The notes under the pieces: model-generated
Database searches by the model: none
What the model was told of the DNA's origin: nothing
The model's input: the letters and a program-made list of their open reading frames with translations, nothing else
Assembly (NCBI GenBank): GCA_024811115.1
Contig: JAKOGH010000399.1
Coordinates: forward strand, 62,001 to 126,000
Length of the DNA stretch: 64,000 nucleotides
Origin: Terana coerulea
Taxonomy: Eukaryota; Basidiomycota; Agaricomycetes; Polyporales; Phanerochaetaceae
Direction: 5' to 3'
Part shown: one piece after another, positions 24,472 through 36,000 of the stretch
Numbering within the stretch: position 1 is the first letter of the stretch
Layout: every line of letters begins with the position of its first letter
Translations under genes and position numbers: made by a program

Positions 24472-25227
24472 TTATGCAGCATCTATCCATGCTAAGTAAT
24501 CTTGCACAGAAACAGCTTCTACTGCTATCGGCATGAATCCATGCCATACTCCACAAATTTCAGAGCATTGACCGTAGAATGTTCCTGTTCTTTCAGCTAA
24601 GATAGAAGTTTGGTTTAATCTACCTGGAACAGCATCAATTTTAATACCTAGTGAAGGTACAGCCCAAGAATGAATTACATCCGCACCAGTAACTATTAAT
24701 CTAATGTGAGTATCTACAGGCACAATAACTTTATTATCCACATCTAATAATCTAAATTGACCTAATTCTAAATCTGATTCAGGGATCATATAGCTATCAA
24801 ATTCGATTGATTCTCCACTTTCATTTACATAATCACTGTATTCATATGACCAATACCATTGATGCCCTACTACTTTAATTGTGATTGTTGGACTTATTAC
24901 TTCATCAAGTAGATAAAGTAATCTGAATGAAGGGAAAGCGATAGCAATTAAAATAAAAGCTGGAGTGATAGTCCATATTAGTTCGATTAATGTACCATGG
25001 TTAAGATATTTATGTACAATAGGTGATTTTTTAGAGTTGTAGTAGTAGATAATTGAACCTAAAACCCAAAAAACTCCAACAGAGATAACCACTAAATAGA
25101 AAAATATCGTATTATGTAATTCAACAATTCCTGTGAATCCGGGTGCTGCACTATCTTGGAAACCTATTTGCCAAGGTTGTGGTGCATCATTAAATATAGT
25201 TTTAAAAAAAGAAAAATTTTGTAACAT
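24472..25227 (-). CDS. cox2: cytochrome c oxidase subunit II
   Basis: Complex IV subunit that accepts electrons from cytochrome c through its binuclear CuA centre. It is an intron-free 251-aa protein. Two N-terminal membrane segments ([18 protein letters not shown] and [20 protein letters not shown]) are followed by the conserved [13 protein letters not shown]. The CuA ligands are present in [11 protein letters not shown] and [14 protein letters not shown], with both cysteines, the histidine and the methionine. The length is normal and there are no palindromic inserts. Confidence 0.98.
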   Translation of the reverse strand: MLQNFSFFKTIFNDAPQPWQIGFQDSAAPGFTGIVELHNTIFFYLVVISVGVFWVLGSIIYYYNSKKSPIVHKYLNHGTLIELIWTITPAFILIAIAFPSFRLLYLLDEVISPTITIKVVGHQWYWSYEYSDYVNESGESIEFDSYMIPESDLELGQFRLLDVDNKVIVPVDTHIRLIVTGADVIHSWAVPSLGIKIDAVPGRLNQTSILAERTGTFYGQCSEICGVWHGFMPIAVEAVSVQDYLAWIDAA

Positions 25228-26226
25228 TTGTTATATTTAGAATACTTTAGATCTTAGTATCTTTTTACCTTTATATTTTATATGTAACTAATTAATGCAT
25301 CCAGGTACGATGCGCTCGCCGCGGGATTCAGGATCACGTAGTGATGGGCCTCAGGATATCGCGACTACCTTCACGGAGTGCGCATTCGTAGACCATGCGC
25401 CAGGTACCTGAGTACATGAGGAGAGCCGATCCTGGTACTGTGATATCACGACCCGACTGACACCTGATTAAAAAAAAAAGAAATATATAAATAGTATAAG
25501 GCTAACACCTCGTTATTTTATATTAATAAAAATAACTAAAACAACGTTAAGGGTCAGGTGTCAGTCGGCTCAGGATCTCAGGCCCATGTACTCAGGTACC
25601 TGGGAGCTTCTCCCAGGTACCTGAGTACATGGGCCTGGTCCTGAGCGCATCCTGCGCCTGCAACCTGTAACTTGTAGCGGTGACCTAAGATTCGTCTTAA
25701 TCAATTTCTCTTATTACTTAAATTATTATTAAATAAATAAAACTTTATACTTTAAATATATAATTTTTTTTTATGTTAACTTAAATTGCTGTAATAAAAT
25801 CTCTTTTAATATTAAATTTAAATCAAATTATACTAATATTACCTGATCCTGATACCCCCAGGTGTCTCGGGATATCCCTTGAAGCGCTCCTCATGTCCCA
25901 GGATCACGTAGTGCTGGGCTGCCGCATCCTGAGTGCATGGGCTCATGTACTCAGGATTCGGAGACCATCCTGGTGTATGGGCTACCGCAAGCTCGCGGAT
26001 ACCGCATTCCGCGAGCAAGCCTGGTGCACGGGTCGGGGCCGGGCTGATGCGCAAGCGCAAGGACCAGGATACCGCTTCGGGATATCCCGGTTCTTCGCTA
26101 GAGCATCGACTACCGAATCCTGAGGCCCATCACTACGTGATCCTGAATCCCGCGGCGAGCGCATCGTACCTGATCCTGAGGCCTGTCATTTTAATAAAGG
26201 GGGTTAATCTATTTATGTTCATTTAC
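25228..26226. repeat. spacer between cox2 and atp9 with palindromes
   Basis: No gene is seen. The first 75 bases and 25670-25845 are AT-rich. The rest holds CAGGTACCTG, GCGATATCGC, GCTCGCGG hairpins and the TCGCTAGAGCATCGAC module. An inverted pair flanks 25580-25635 (CCCATGTACTCAGGTACCTGGGAG / CTCCCAGGTACCTGAGTACATGGG), able to form a long stem. Confidence 0.65.
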
Positions 26227-26448
26227 TTATGAGTATAATAATAAGAATGCGATCATAAGTGAGAATAATCCCGTTGCTTCTGCAAGAGCGAAACCTAAGA
26301 TTGCATAACTGAATAATTGTGATTTAATTTGAGGGTTTCTTGCTGTTGAAGCAATTAATGATGAGAAGATTATACCGATACCGGCTCCAGCACCGATTAA
26401 TCCTGAGCAAGCTAATCCTGCTCCAATGTATTTAGCAGCTGCTAACAT
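26227..26448 (-). CDS. atp9: ATP synthase Fo subunit c (subunit 9)
   Basis: Proteolipid of the rotating c-ring of ATP synthase. The 73-aa protein has two membrane helices. [14 protein letters not shown] forms the Gly-rich first helix, the loop contains [11 protein letters not shown], and the second helix [20 protein letters not shown] has the proton-carrying Glu. Standard length, no intron, no insert. Confidence 0.98.
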   Translation of the reverse strand: MLAAAKYIGAGLACSGLIGAGAGIGIIFSSLIASTARNPQIKSQLFSYAILGFALAEATGLFSLMIAFLLLYS

Positions 26449-26687
26449 TAGTAATAAGTAACTAATTACTAGATAGCGTCTAACACATGAAATAATTTAA
26501 AAATCATATACTTTTATAAATAAAAACCCTTAAAAATATATGGATGGAGGTAGAGTGGGGGTTAAAAATTTGGATTGTTTTACTTGTGAAGTCAGAGGAG
26601 TCTCAGGGCCCCAGGCTTGCACCGGGCCAGGATACCGCTTCGGGATATCCCGGTTCTTCGCTAGAGCATCGACATCAGGATCACGAC

Positions 26688-26812
26688 CAGGGTCAGGGTC
26701 AGGGTCAGGGTCAGGGTCAGGGTCAGGGTCAGGGTCAGGGTCAGGGTCAGGGTCAGGGTCAGGGTCAGGGTCAGGAGCAGGGTCAGGGTCAGGGTCAGGG
26801 TCAGGGCCAGGC
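26688..26812. repeat. TCAGGG hexamer microsatellite
   Basis: About 21 head-to-tail copies of the 6-bp unit TCAGGG, with one TCAGGAGCAGGG and a final GGGCCAGG variant, between atp9 and orfB. It is strongly G-rich on one strand with spaced GGG triplets, so quadruplex formation is possible. The unit may have grown from the CAGG ends of the palindromes. Confidence 0.95.
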
Positions 26813-26944
26813 GCAGGATCGGCTCACGCACCCTGACCCTGATCCTGACATCCAACTATTATTACTACTACTGTTATCAGGACCGTGTCCACGCTCATAA
26901 CTATTATATAATTGACCGGGATGTTGTATTTTATCCTTAATATT

Positions 26945-28350
26945 TTATATACCATTATCATTCATAGGACTAGTATGCCAAGTTTGTTGTTTAGGACCAC
27001 CAACCCATGACGACGATGCACTAGCAATTTCAGCTTGTCCTCCACCAAGGGCCACCACCATCTTGGTCCTGATGATCCAGGCCCCGATGGTTTAGATCCC
27101 GAAGGTATCGCAGGAATAATATCAAGATCCAATTTATTTAAAAACCAAGTAAATAATCTTTTAATAAATGAAGTTAACATATCAAAATATGAATATCCTA
27201 CACAGTATAAACCTGCAATCAAATTATCGCTACTAAATCCACTAATTTTAAATACAGTTAACACTCCTATAATTGCATTAAAAACTATAAAAAATTTTCT
27301 TGCTGTAATTAAAATTTTCCACCATGTAGTACGACCATACCAAAATTGTAATATTTTAATAACTCTACCTATGATAGGAATTTTATGACCATATGTTAGT
27401 ATTGTTGTAACAATCCACATAGGCCAAAAACCGCCTTTCATAGTATTAGTAAAGATACCAGGAGCAGGAGCAGGATATCCTGACCCTGACCCTGACACGT
27501 GATCATGAGTGGGTAGACTTCCAGATGTTTTATCGTTACTCAAAATATGAAATTTGGTCAATGCATCAATTTTTTCATTTAATGCTTTTAAATCATTTCT
27601 AATTTGTCAATTTAAAAATACCAGGTACCTGAGCAGATACCCTTATACGTGATTTAGAAATTTAAGGTGCCTCCCAGGTACGTCGTGTCGTGATCAGGTA
27701 CCTGGCCGGGGTCGGTAACCGTGATCCTGGAGCACCCAGGTACGATGCTTGCACCGGGTACCCGAGAGCTCCTTCAAGCGCAAGGGAACCGTGATATCAC
27801 GACCCCCAGGATGGTCTACCGAATCCTGAGAGACCGTGATCCTGGGTGCGCCTGAGTACACGAGCGGAGCTCCATCCCGAGCGCATCAAGACCCGGTTCA
27901 CGATTTTCACGTACGTGGGGGAGTACATGCTGCAGGCGCTCAGGTTCATGTACCCAGGTGTCTTGCGCTTGATAGAGCTCTCGGGTACCCGGTGCAAGCA
28001 TGGTCGGGTCAGGCGCACGCGCTCAGGGTCATGTACGGCAGGTACCTGGAGCACCTGGGTACATGATCGTGATCCGGGTATCCCGGTTCCCGCTCCTGAG
28101 CGCCTGGGTACGTGATCCTGAGCCTCAATGATTAATATCAGAATCTTTAGTTCTCCCAAGTTATCTACTACTGTATTCCGCCACTTATTATGCTCTTCTC
28201 CAAATCGAGCCTTTTCTGCTGCAATTTGAGATACCTCTCGAGCTGCGGCCTGAGTTTCTAAATGTGAAAAAAATCTACCTACATAACGACTGGCAGCTGC
28301 AGCAGTTAAAGTGATTGCAGCGTTTTTCGCTAAACTACGTATTTATCCAT
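26945..28350 (-). CDS. orfB: unknown membrane protein with coiled-coil region, interrupted by palindromes
   Basis: Not recognised as a known mitochondrial gene. The ATG at 28350 follows a leader nearly identical to that of cox3. With one base added to the T3 run at 28342-28344 the protein starts MDKIRSLAKNAAITLTAAAA and continues SRYVGRFFSHLETQAAAREV and KARFGEEHNKWRNTVVDNLG, likely helical. A palindromic block occupies about 28130-27625. Native sequence resumes with LNWQIRNDLKALNEKIDALT (Trp from TGA), a coiled-coil-like stretch, then KGGFWPMWIVTTILTYGHKI and several hydrophobic segments (KFFIVFNAIIGVLTVF). The tail is Gly/Pro/Ser-rich; the frame ending WVGGPKQQTWHTSPMNDNGI near 26945 looks more native than the open frame ending at 26962. 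Function unknown. Confidence 0.5.
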
Positions 28351-28420
28351 CTATAAAATAAATTTTGAATGTCAACGAGGCAGATCCTTAGTAATATTTT
28401 TATTAAATGGAAAGAAAATT
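28351..28420 (-). promoter_or_regulatory. orfB 5' leader, duplicate of the cox3 leader
   Basis: The minus strand reads AAGGATCTGCCTCGTTGACA then AT-rich sequence ending TTTATAG-ATGG. This matches 14392-14460 before cox3 in order, spacing and start-codon context. It supports 28350 as the orfB start and suggests shared expression control or a copied promoter. Confidence 0.5.
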
Positions 28421-31400
28421 GACCGCGCTCCAGGTTGCAGGTACTCAGGTTCAGGCTATCGTGCATCATGTACTCAGGTACCTGGATGGCGCACGGAAGG
28501 TACCTGAGGGTCAGGACCAGGCGTGAGTCCCAGGTGTCTCTTGCGCTTGATGGGCATGCGGTACCGCGAGCCTCATGTACATGGTGCATTGATATCACGC
28601 TCAGGTACCTCCTGTGATTCGTGAACCGCGCACCCTGTACTCAGGTGACAGTCAGGGTGCGTGAGCCGACCCTGAGCACCTGCCTGGTGGCCAGGTACCT
28701 GACGCACGATACGACACGATGTACTCAGGATCAGGGTGATGCGCTCGGGATTCGGTAGATCATCCCGAGCGCAAGACCAGGATTGGACTACCGAATCCTG
28801 AGGGCCCCAGGACGGGCATCAGGATTCGGTAGTCGCGATCTCGCGGTATCCTGGTCCTTGCGCTTGCGCATCAGCACGTCCCAGGATCACGTAGTGATGG
28901 GCATGGGCTCATGTACTCAGGATTCGGAGACCATCCTGGTGTATGGGCTACCGCAAGCTCGCGGATACCGCATTCCGCGAGCAACCGCAGCCTGAGTGAT
29001 CCTGAGATCCTGGCCCTGGCGCAGCAGTCGGGGTTCAGGTGTCAGGATCCTGATGATGTCAAGGTTCCCGACTGATACCTGATCCCGACACCTGGGAGTC
29101 AGGATCAGCCAGGTACCTGAGAACAGGGCTCCAGGTACCATCAGGTACCTGGAGTCCTGGTACCTTATCCTGAGTAACCTGATCCTGATCCTAATGCGCA
29201 CGGTTGCCTATTCAACTATCTCTTTTATTTAATTAAAATGGGGATTGTAGAGTTAGATAGGAAGTGGAGTTTTTGCCCTCAGGATTCGCTAGAGCATCCT
29301 GGTAACCACCAGGATGCTCTAGCGAATCCTGAGGACCACCTAACTTTGTCTTTAGGATCATTTTAGTTTAAACTATATAATAAATATAGTATACTGGATT
29401 TTCTCTAAAAATTAACAGATAAAATATAGGATTAACCGTAAACCGAGATGCCAGGATCACGATCACGCTCCCGTGAACCGTGATATCACGAACGACAGGA
29501 TGGTCTGCGGATATCCGCGTAGGATTCGCTAGAGCATCCTGGTCCTTCACGGTCAGGATTCGGTAGTCGCGGCCATCGCCAGGTACCTGAGTACATGCTG
29601 CAGGTACCTGATCCTGAATCGCGGTATCCTGGGTGATGGGCATGGGCATGGTCATGGTCTACCGAATCCGAATCCGCAACCGCAGCCTGAGCGCGTGCGC
29701 CTGACCCGACACGACATTTCATTTTTTTAATACATAAAAAATATTAAACAAAACTTAAGTGTTAGATATATTTATTATATTACCAGGATCAGGTGTCCTC
29801 ATGTTAAATTAAAACTTATTTTTACTCTAATTATTTGTAATATTTATTTAATATTATAGACAGTACCACAATTTACTACTTGTTCTTATGAGATATATTT
29901 TATAATTTACCTAAAACCTTCACAGAATTTAACTTCTTAAAAATTTTTTTTTAAGTAAATTTAAATTACAGTTTTTAGACATCATAACTCTCTTTTAAAA
30001 ATTTTTAAATAAAATAATTATGTTAGTTATAATAAATACCAGGTGTCAGGATGATCCAATCCTGACGCCTGATACCCAGAATAGTCATGCGACCAGGATG
30101 GTCTATATGGTACCCAGGTAACAGGCTTGCACCGGTGCAGGTTGCAGGATCGGCTCTCAGGATTCGGTAGTCGCGGCCATCGCCAGGTACCTGAGTACAT
30201 GCTGCAGGTACCTGATCCTGAATCGCGGTATCCTGGTCTTTGATGCGCAAGCGCAAGGCACGGTATACCGCTTCGGGATATCCCGGTTCTTCGCTAGAGC
30301 ATCGACTACCGAATCCATGCTTGCTCGCGGAATGCGGTATCCGCGAGCTTGCGGTAGCCCATACACCAGGATGGTCTCCGAATCCTGAGTACATGAGCCC
30401 ATCAAGCGCAAGAGCACCAGGCTTGCTCGCGGAATGCGGTATCCGCGAGCATGCCCAGGATGGGCATGCGGTACCGCGAGCAAGCCAGGATGGTCTCCTT
30501 CACGGAGTGCTGGGCATGGGCATGGTCTACCGAATCCGCATCCGCATCCTGAGTACTCAGGTACCTGGGAGGAGCGCTTGATGGGCTCATGTACTCAGGA
30601 TTCGGAGACCATCCTGGTGTATGGGCTACCGCAAGCTCGCGGATACCGCATTCCGCGAGCAAGCCTCATCACCCTGACCCTGATCCCGCTCATGCACCCA
30701 GGATCTCGGGGTCACTCAGGCTGCGGTATCCTGATGGACATGTTACAGACGCATGTAACCTGACTGAGGAGCACCCTGACTCTTTTTAAAAAGATCTAAA
30801 ATATTAACTAAAAATTTAAAAATTTATCTTAAAGATTTTTAAAAGAAGCAAGATAAAATTTTAATTATCCTACTCTAGCCTGGTTGCTGTATGGGGGTGG
30901 GGTTACGCCAGACCTCCAGCTGGATACCGTGTCTTGCGCACCAGGCGGCATATATATGAGGAGCGCAAGGAGTCGGCAGGTACCTGACGACCCGCGTGGC
31001 ATGTACATGAGGAGCGCCTGGCGATCCTGACGGGCCGAGTCCTGAACCCGACACCCTAAACTTATATTTTGTTATTTTGTAAATCAGGCTTATATATTCA
31101 ATAATATTAAATCCTAGACCCAAACATGTGAGCCGGCTCCGGGTCTAGTCCTCAAGTACTCAGTCGGGTCGGGGTCCCAGGATGCTGTCGTGTCCCAGGA
31201 TCATGTACTTCGTGATATCAATGCGCTCGGGCCAGGATACCGCTTCGGGGTCCCAGGATGGTCTACCGAATCCTGAGGGATATCCCGCTCCCGGTTCTTC
31301 GCTAGAGCATCGACTACCGAATCCTGATCCCGTGCATCGCCAGGATGGTCTCCTTCACGGAGTGCTGGGCATGGGCTTCCGCATCCGCAGCCTGAGTACA

Positions 31401-31432
31401 TGCGTACCTGAGCGCCTGGTCCTGGTTGTATA
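28421..31432. repeat. spacer between the divergent gene blocks
   Basis: No gene found. All genes to the left point left and all to the right point right, so transcription of both blocks should start in or near this interval. It contains palindromic blocks (28430-29200, 29450-29720, 30040-30780) and AT-rich islands at 29205-29280, 29340-29440, 29720-30030 and 30780-30880. The inverted pair at 29279-29335 (CAGGATTCGCTAGAGCATCCTGG, spacer, and its complement) can form a strong cruciform. No promoter consensus was recognised. Confidence 0.6.
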
Positions 31433-31505
31433 TAAGCCCATAATTTAATGGTTAGAATAATTTCTTGATAAGGAATCTGTAGGAGTTCAAATCTTCTTGG
31501 GCTTA
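31433..31505 (+). tRNA. trnI: tRNA-Ile (GAU)
   Basis: The 73-nt cloverleaf has acceptor stem TAAGCCC/GGGCTTA, anticodon arm ATTTC-TTGATAA-GGAAT and T-loop TTCAAAT. It is the first plus-strand gene after the strand switch. Confidence 0.93.
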
Positions 31506-33092
31506 TTTATGTTTTTTTTTTAATTTCGTTGAACTTCTTTAAATTTATCTTAAAAAGTAAAGTAGTCCGGTGGATATTGACCTCTCGTGGCCAGAGGACA
31601 AAGACCTCCACTCCCCCAGGCTTGCTCGCGGGTACCGCATGCCCATCAGTCGGGTCAGGATCATGTACCCTCGTGTACACGCCTTATGTTGCTCTGCGGT
31701 AGCCCATCACCGGGATACCGCGATTCAGGATTCGGTAGACCATCCTGGCCGCGACTACCGAATCCCGAGAGCTCTCCCAGGATGGTCTACCGAATCCTGA
31801 GGGATCTCACGGGTCATGTACAGGGTCCTGAGCGCCCGGTTCCCGCGCCTGCGCCTTACCCTGCGCCTTATCCTGCGCCTTATCCTGCGCCTTATCCTGC
31901 GCCTTATCCTGACCACCTCTAGGGTAAGGCCACATCCAATTTCAAGTCGCTTGCTGCGTTTCAGGTGTCGGGATATCCCTCCTCATTCAGGATCAGGTCG
32001 CTCACGTACTCAGGTACCTGGGGCACCAGGTACCTGAGTACCTGATCCTGACCCTGGGACAAGTCGTACCTGGGCTTGCACCGGGATGGTCTACCGAATC
32101 CCGAGAGCTCCATCCTTACAACGTGTTTTTGCAGCAGCGTTAAAGTACTAAAGGCTAAAAAAATACTAATCCTTAATGCGAGAGAGATTTGTATTGATAT
32201 AAATATTTTTTAGTGAGCTCTTAATAAGCAGGGTGGCCTTAATAATTGTACTAACTTTAGCATATATGTTCGCGTCTTTTTATAGGTATTTAGCCTCGGC
32301 CTTGGGCCCTGGTTTAGGTAACAGGTCTTACGTAGTCACATGTCGTGATATCAATGCTTGCTCCATGATACATGATGCCCTCATGTATCATGGCAAAGCG
32401 CAAGGGAGGTGACAGGTACCTGACTTACTGACCCAGGTACCTCCAGTGAACCGGTCGTGAACCCACGGCGCGGGATATCCCGACCGACACGACAGTCAGG
32501 TACCTGTCAGCCGGCCCTGCAGCGTGGACGGCTGCGCCCCAGGATGGTCTCCGAATCCTGATATGCAGCGGCATGTAATCAGGATTCGGAGACCATCCTG
32601 GTCGGGAGATGGTGTCTCATCGGTACCTTGTTTATGAGGAATGCAGCGCTACGATACGGTGATAACACCAGTCAGGATCGGATACCTGGATTAGGCGAGC
32701 CAGGTGTCTCCCAGGTACCTGAGTCAGGGTCCCAGGATGCTGTCGTGTCGTGTCGTGGTCGTGATATCACGGTTCACGGTTCACGGTTCACGGTTCCCTG
32801 TAGCGAGTCCTGAGGATGCTCAGGAGCAGGTCCCCAGGTACCTGACTCAGGTACCTGGGGCCCTGAAGCACATCCTGAACGCCAGGCTTGCGGAGCTCCA
32901 TCCCAGGATGCGTCATGCGGGAACCGGGTCGATCCTGAGGGCCAGGATACGGGTATCCGCGGGCGCCAGGGTGGTCTCCGAATCCTGAGTACTCAGGTAC
33001 CTGGGAGGATCGTGATCCTGAGGGTCCTGACCGAATCCAGTGGATCAGGTACCGGGTGGCCGTATTATAGAGCAAATAGCACAAACAAGTAT
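31506..33092. repeat. spacer trnI to cob
   Basis: No gene is seen. An AT-rich segment at 32110-32300 is bounded by palindromic blocks. CATGATACATGATGCCCTCATGTATCATG (about 32363-32391) is a long inverted repeat that recurs at about 39345-39372 inside cob-i3. Confidence 0.6.
31849..31912. repeat. 12-bp tandem repeat
   Basis: About five copies of CCTGCGCCTTAT in a row, the first with CCTTAC. Local slippage product inside a palindrome-rich spacer. Confidence 0.9.
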
Positions 33093-36000
33093 ATGAGGCT
33101 CTTGAAAACACAAGTTTTACTTAGATTTATAAATTCTTACATAGTAGATTCCCCGCAACCAGCAAATCTTTCATATCTCTGAAATTTTGGGTCTCTACTA
33201 GGTACTTGCCTAATTTTACAAATATTAACTGGAATTTTTTTAGCTATGCATTATATTCCTAATGTAGATATGGCTTTCACTTCTGTTGAACATATTATGA
33301 GAGATGTTAACAGTGGATGGGCAGTTAGATATACACATGCTAATGTTGCTTCATTCTTCTTTATCTTCGTGTACGCTCAAACACAATTTTATTTATTCTA
33401 CTATTCAGGATCACGGACGGCCAGGCGGGGCATGGGCTACCGCATCCGCAGCACGTACGTGATCCTGATGCAGATCCTGGACGCAGAGGGGGACAAATTT
33501 TATTTTTTCAAAAAATTATCTCTAATTTTTTAAATGCTATTAAACCTTCAGTTTATAGAAATGAAGGCAGTCAGGGTCAGTCGGGTCGTGTCCCAGGATG
33601 GTCTACCGAATCCTGAGTGTCTTGCGCTTGCGCATTGATATCACGGTTCACGGTTCACGGTTCCCGCGCCTGATCCTGGTGGAGGACGACGCCTTCACTT
33701 CCCATCTTCAGTTAAAGAACACAATTTTCTTCAATGGTTCGTTGGGTTTTCTGATGCTGAATCTTCTTTCATTATTAATATTAAAAATAACAGAGAAGCA
33801 CATTTTACATTCCAAATTACTTTGCATGTAGATGACGTAGCTGTTTTATATACTATTAGAGAAAAATTAGAAATAGGAGTTGTATCAATTAAAGGCAATA
33901 CTTGCAGCTTCCGTGTATCTTCTTTTCAAGTAATAGTGGAAAGCTTATTACCTATTTTTGACAAATATCCTTTACTTACACATAAACAATTGGATTATAA
34001 AGATTGGAAACAAGCTATTACGCTAAAAAAATTAGGACAAGAAAATGGTCGATCTTTAAATACTGATATCTTTTTAAAAATAGTGGATATAAAAAATAAT
34101 ATAAATAAATCTCGAACTAACTATAAAGGCTATGTATTATCTAATGATATGGTAAACCAAAATTGGTTGGTTGGTTTTATAGAAGGAGATGGAACCTTTT
34201 ATTTTAGTAACTCTAGTGTAGTATTTGGAATTACTCAAAAGATAAAAAAATATTAGAAGCAATAGCTTATTTTTTACAGCACAATGTTCCTATCTCACCA
34301 CCCTACAAAAATTTGTTCATACCTAATTACCAGGATGCGGATGCGGATTCGGTAGACCATGCCCATGCCTATCCTGTTACTATTAAAAACAATACAAATG
34401 CTTTCCAATTAGTTATTACAGATAAGGATGTATTATTTCAATACATATGTCCTTTTTTTAGAGGTCTATCTTTTTATAGCAGAAAGAGTATAGATTTTTC
34501 TATTTGGAGTTTAGTGCTATATCTATTTATTTATGGTTACCATAACTTACCTAAAGGTAGAGAGATCTTACTAAAATTATCTAATAATATGAATTCAAAA
34601 AGATATTTTTCTGATTTATCTGATTTCATTGAAGCTGATGAGATAGAAAACCTTTTTAGAATTGATCCTCCTTTGACATACATTCAGGAAAAAGTCATTT
34701 TAATTTAGCTAAAGAATACTCTTTAAGTAAAGGAAGTAGAAAAGGTTTTAAGGTCCATATTTATAAAAATGGAGTAGAAATTAAAGAATCACCTTTTGAT
34801 AGTTTTAGATCGGGGGCTAAAGCCATATCTTTAAATTCAGAAGGCCTAAGGGTGCGTGAGCCGATCCTGGCGCCCGCGGATATCCGCATAGCACCAGCCT
34901 CCCCATCTTCTATAAGAAATTATCTTGATACTGGAAAAATATTTAAAGACGGTTATACTTTTTATTCTAGTCCTCTCAGGTCTCAGGCTGCGGATGCGGA
35001 TTCGGTAGACCATGCCCATGCCCATCACTCCGTGAAGGACCAGGGTGCGTCTCAGGGCCTTCGCTAGAGCATCCAGGATAAAAAAAATGATCCTGGGGCT
35101 GCGCAAGCGCAAGCCGATCCTGATGACCTTCCTGATCCCGGCAATCTTATAAAGAATAGATAAAATTATGTTAAGGGCCTTTATATATTAATTCCTACTA
35201 AATTAATATATAAAGAAGAAAGGCTATATGCTAAAAATTTATTATAAAATATGTACCTTAAAGATAACAAGTAAATATTTACTATTAGGTCAAAACCATT
35301 ATTTTTTTTTTAATAATTAGCAAGGAAAATTTAAAACCCTTTAACGATCATACGCCCTTCGTTTTCTTAAATTAAAGTTATTATGTTAGATGGTAGTATA
35401 ATTACAAGTTATTATTTGGAAATATGAAATGATCTAATCTTCTGTTATTTGCTTAGACCATTTTCAGTCCTCAGGATCACTCAGGATGGGCATGGTCTAC
35501 CGAATCCGCAGCACCCAGGATCAGGGTGATGCTTTGCGGATTCGGTAGACCATGCCCATCACCGGGATGGTCTACCGAATCCCGAGAGCTCTCTTGAGGC
35601 GCAAGCGCAAGCACGGGTACCCGAGCGCATTGATATCACGGTTCAAGCTTGCGCTTGCGCATCAAGACCAGGCTTGCACCGGGATGGTCTACCGAATCCC
35701 GAGAGCTCCATCACGTACGTGATCCTGAGAGCCGATCCTGCAGCACCAGGATGGTCTACCGAATCCTGAGTACTCAGGATGCGGCTGCGGATTCGGTAGA
35801 CCATGCCCATGCCCAGCACTCCGTGAAGGGGACCATCCTGGCGATGAACGTGCTCCTGGGACGTGCGCCTGAGCGTACCTGAGGACTGATTATATATAAG
35901 TCTGAGACAAATCAGGAGATTGCACATTGCTAGAGGTTTATACTACGGTTCATATAAATCACCTAGAGTTTTATTATGGGCTATCGGAGTAATCATCCTA

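Noticed and set aside
26540..26900. ORFs with long Gly-Ser or Gln-Gly runs near 26.6 kb
   Set aside because: They are produced by the TCAGGG microsatellite.
27035..27388. Plus-strand ORF of 117 codons within orfB
   Set aside because: It is the antisense of the orfB membrane region, with no separate evidence.
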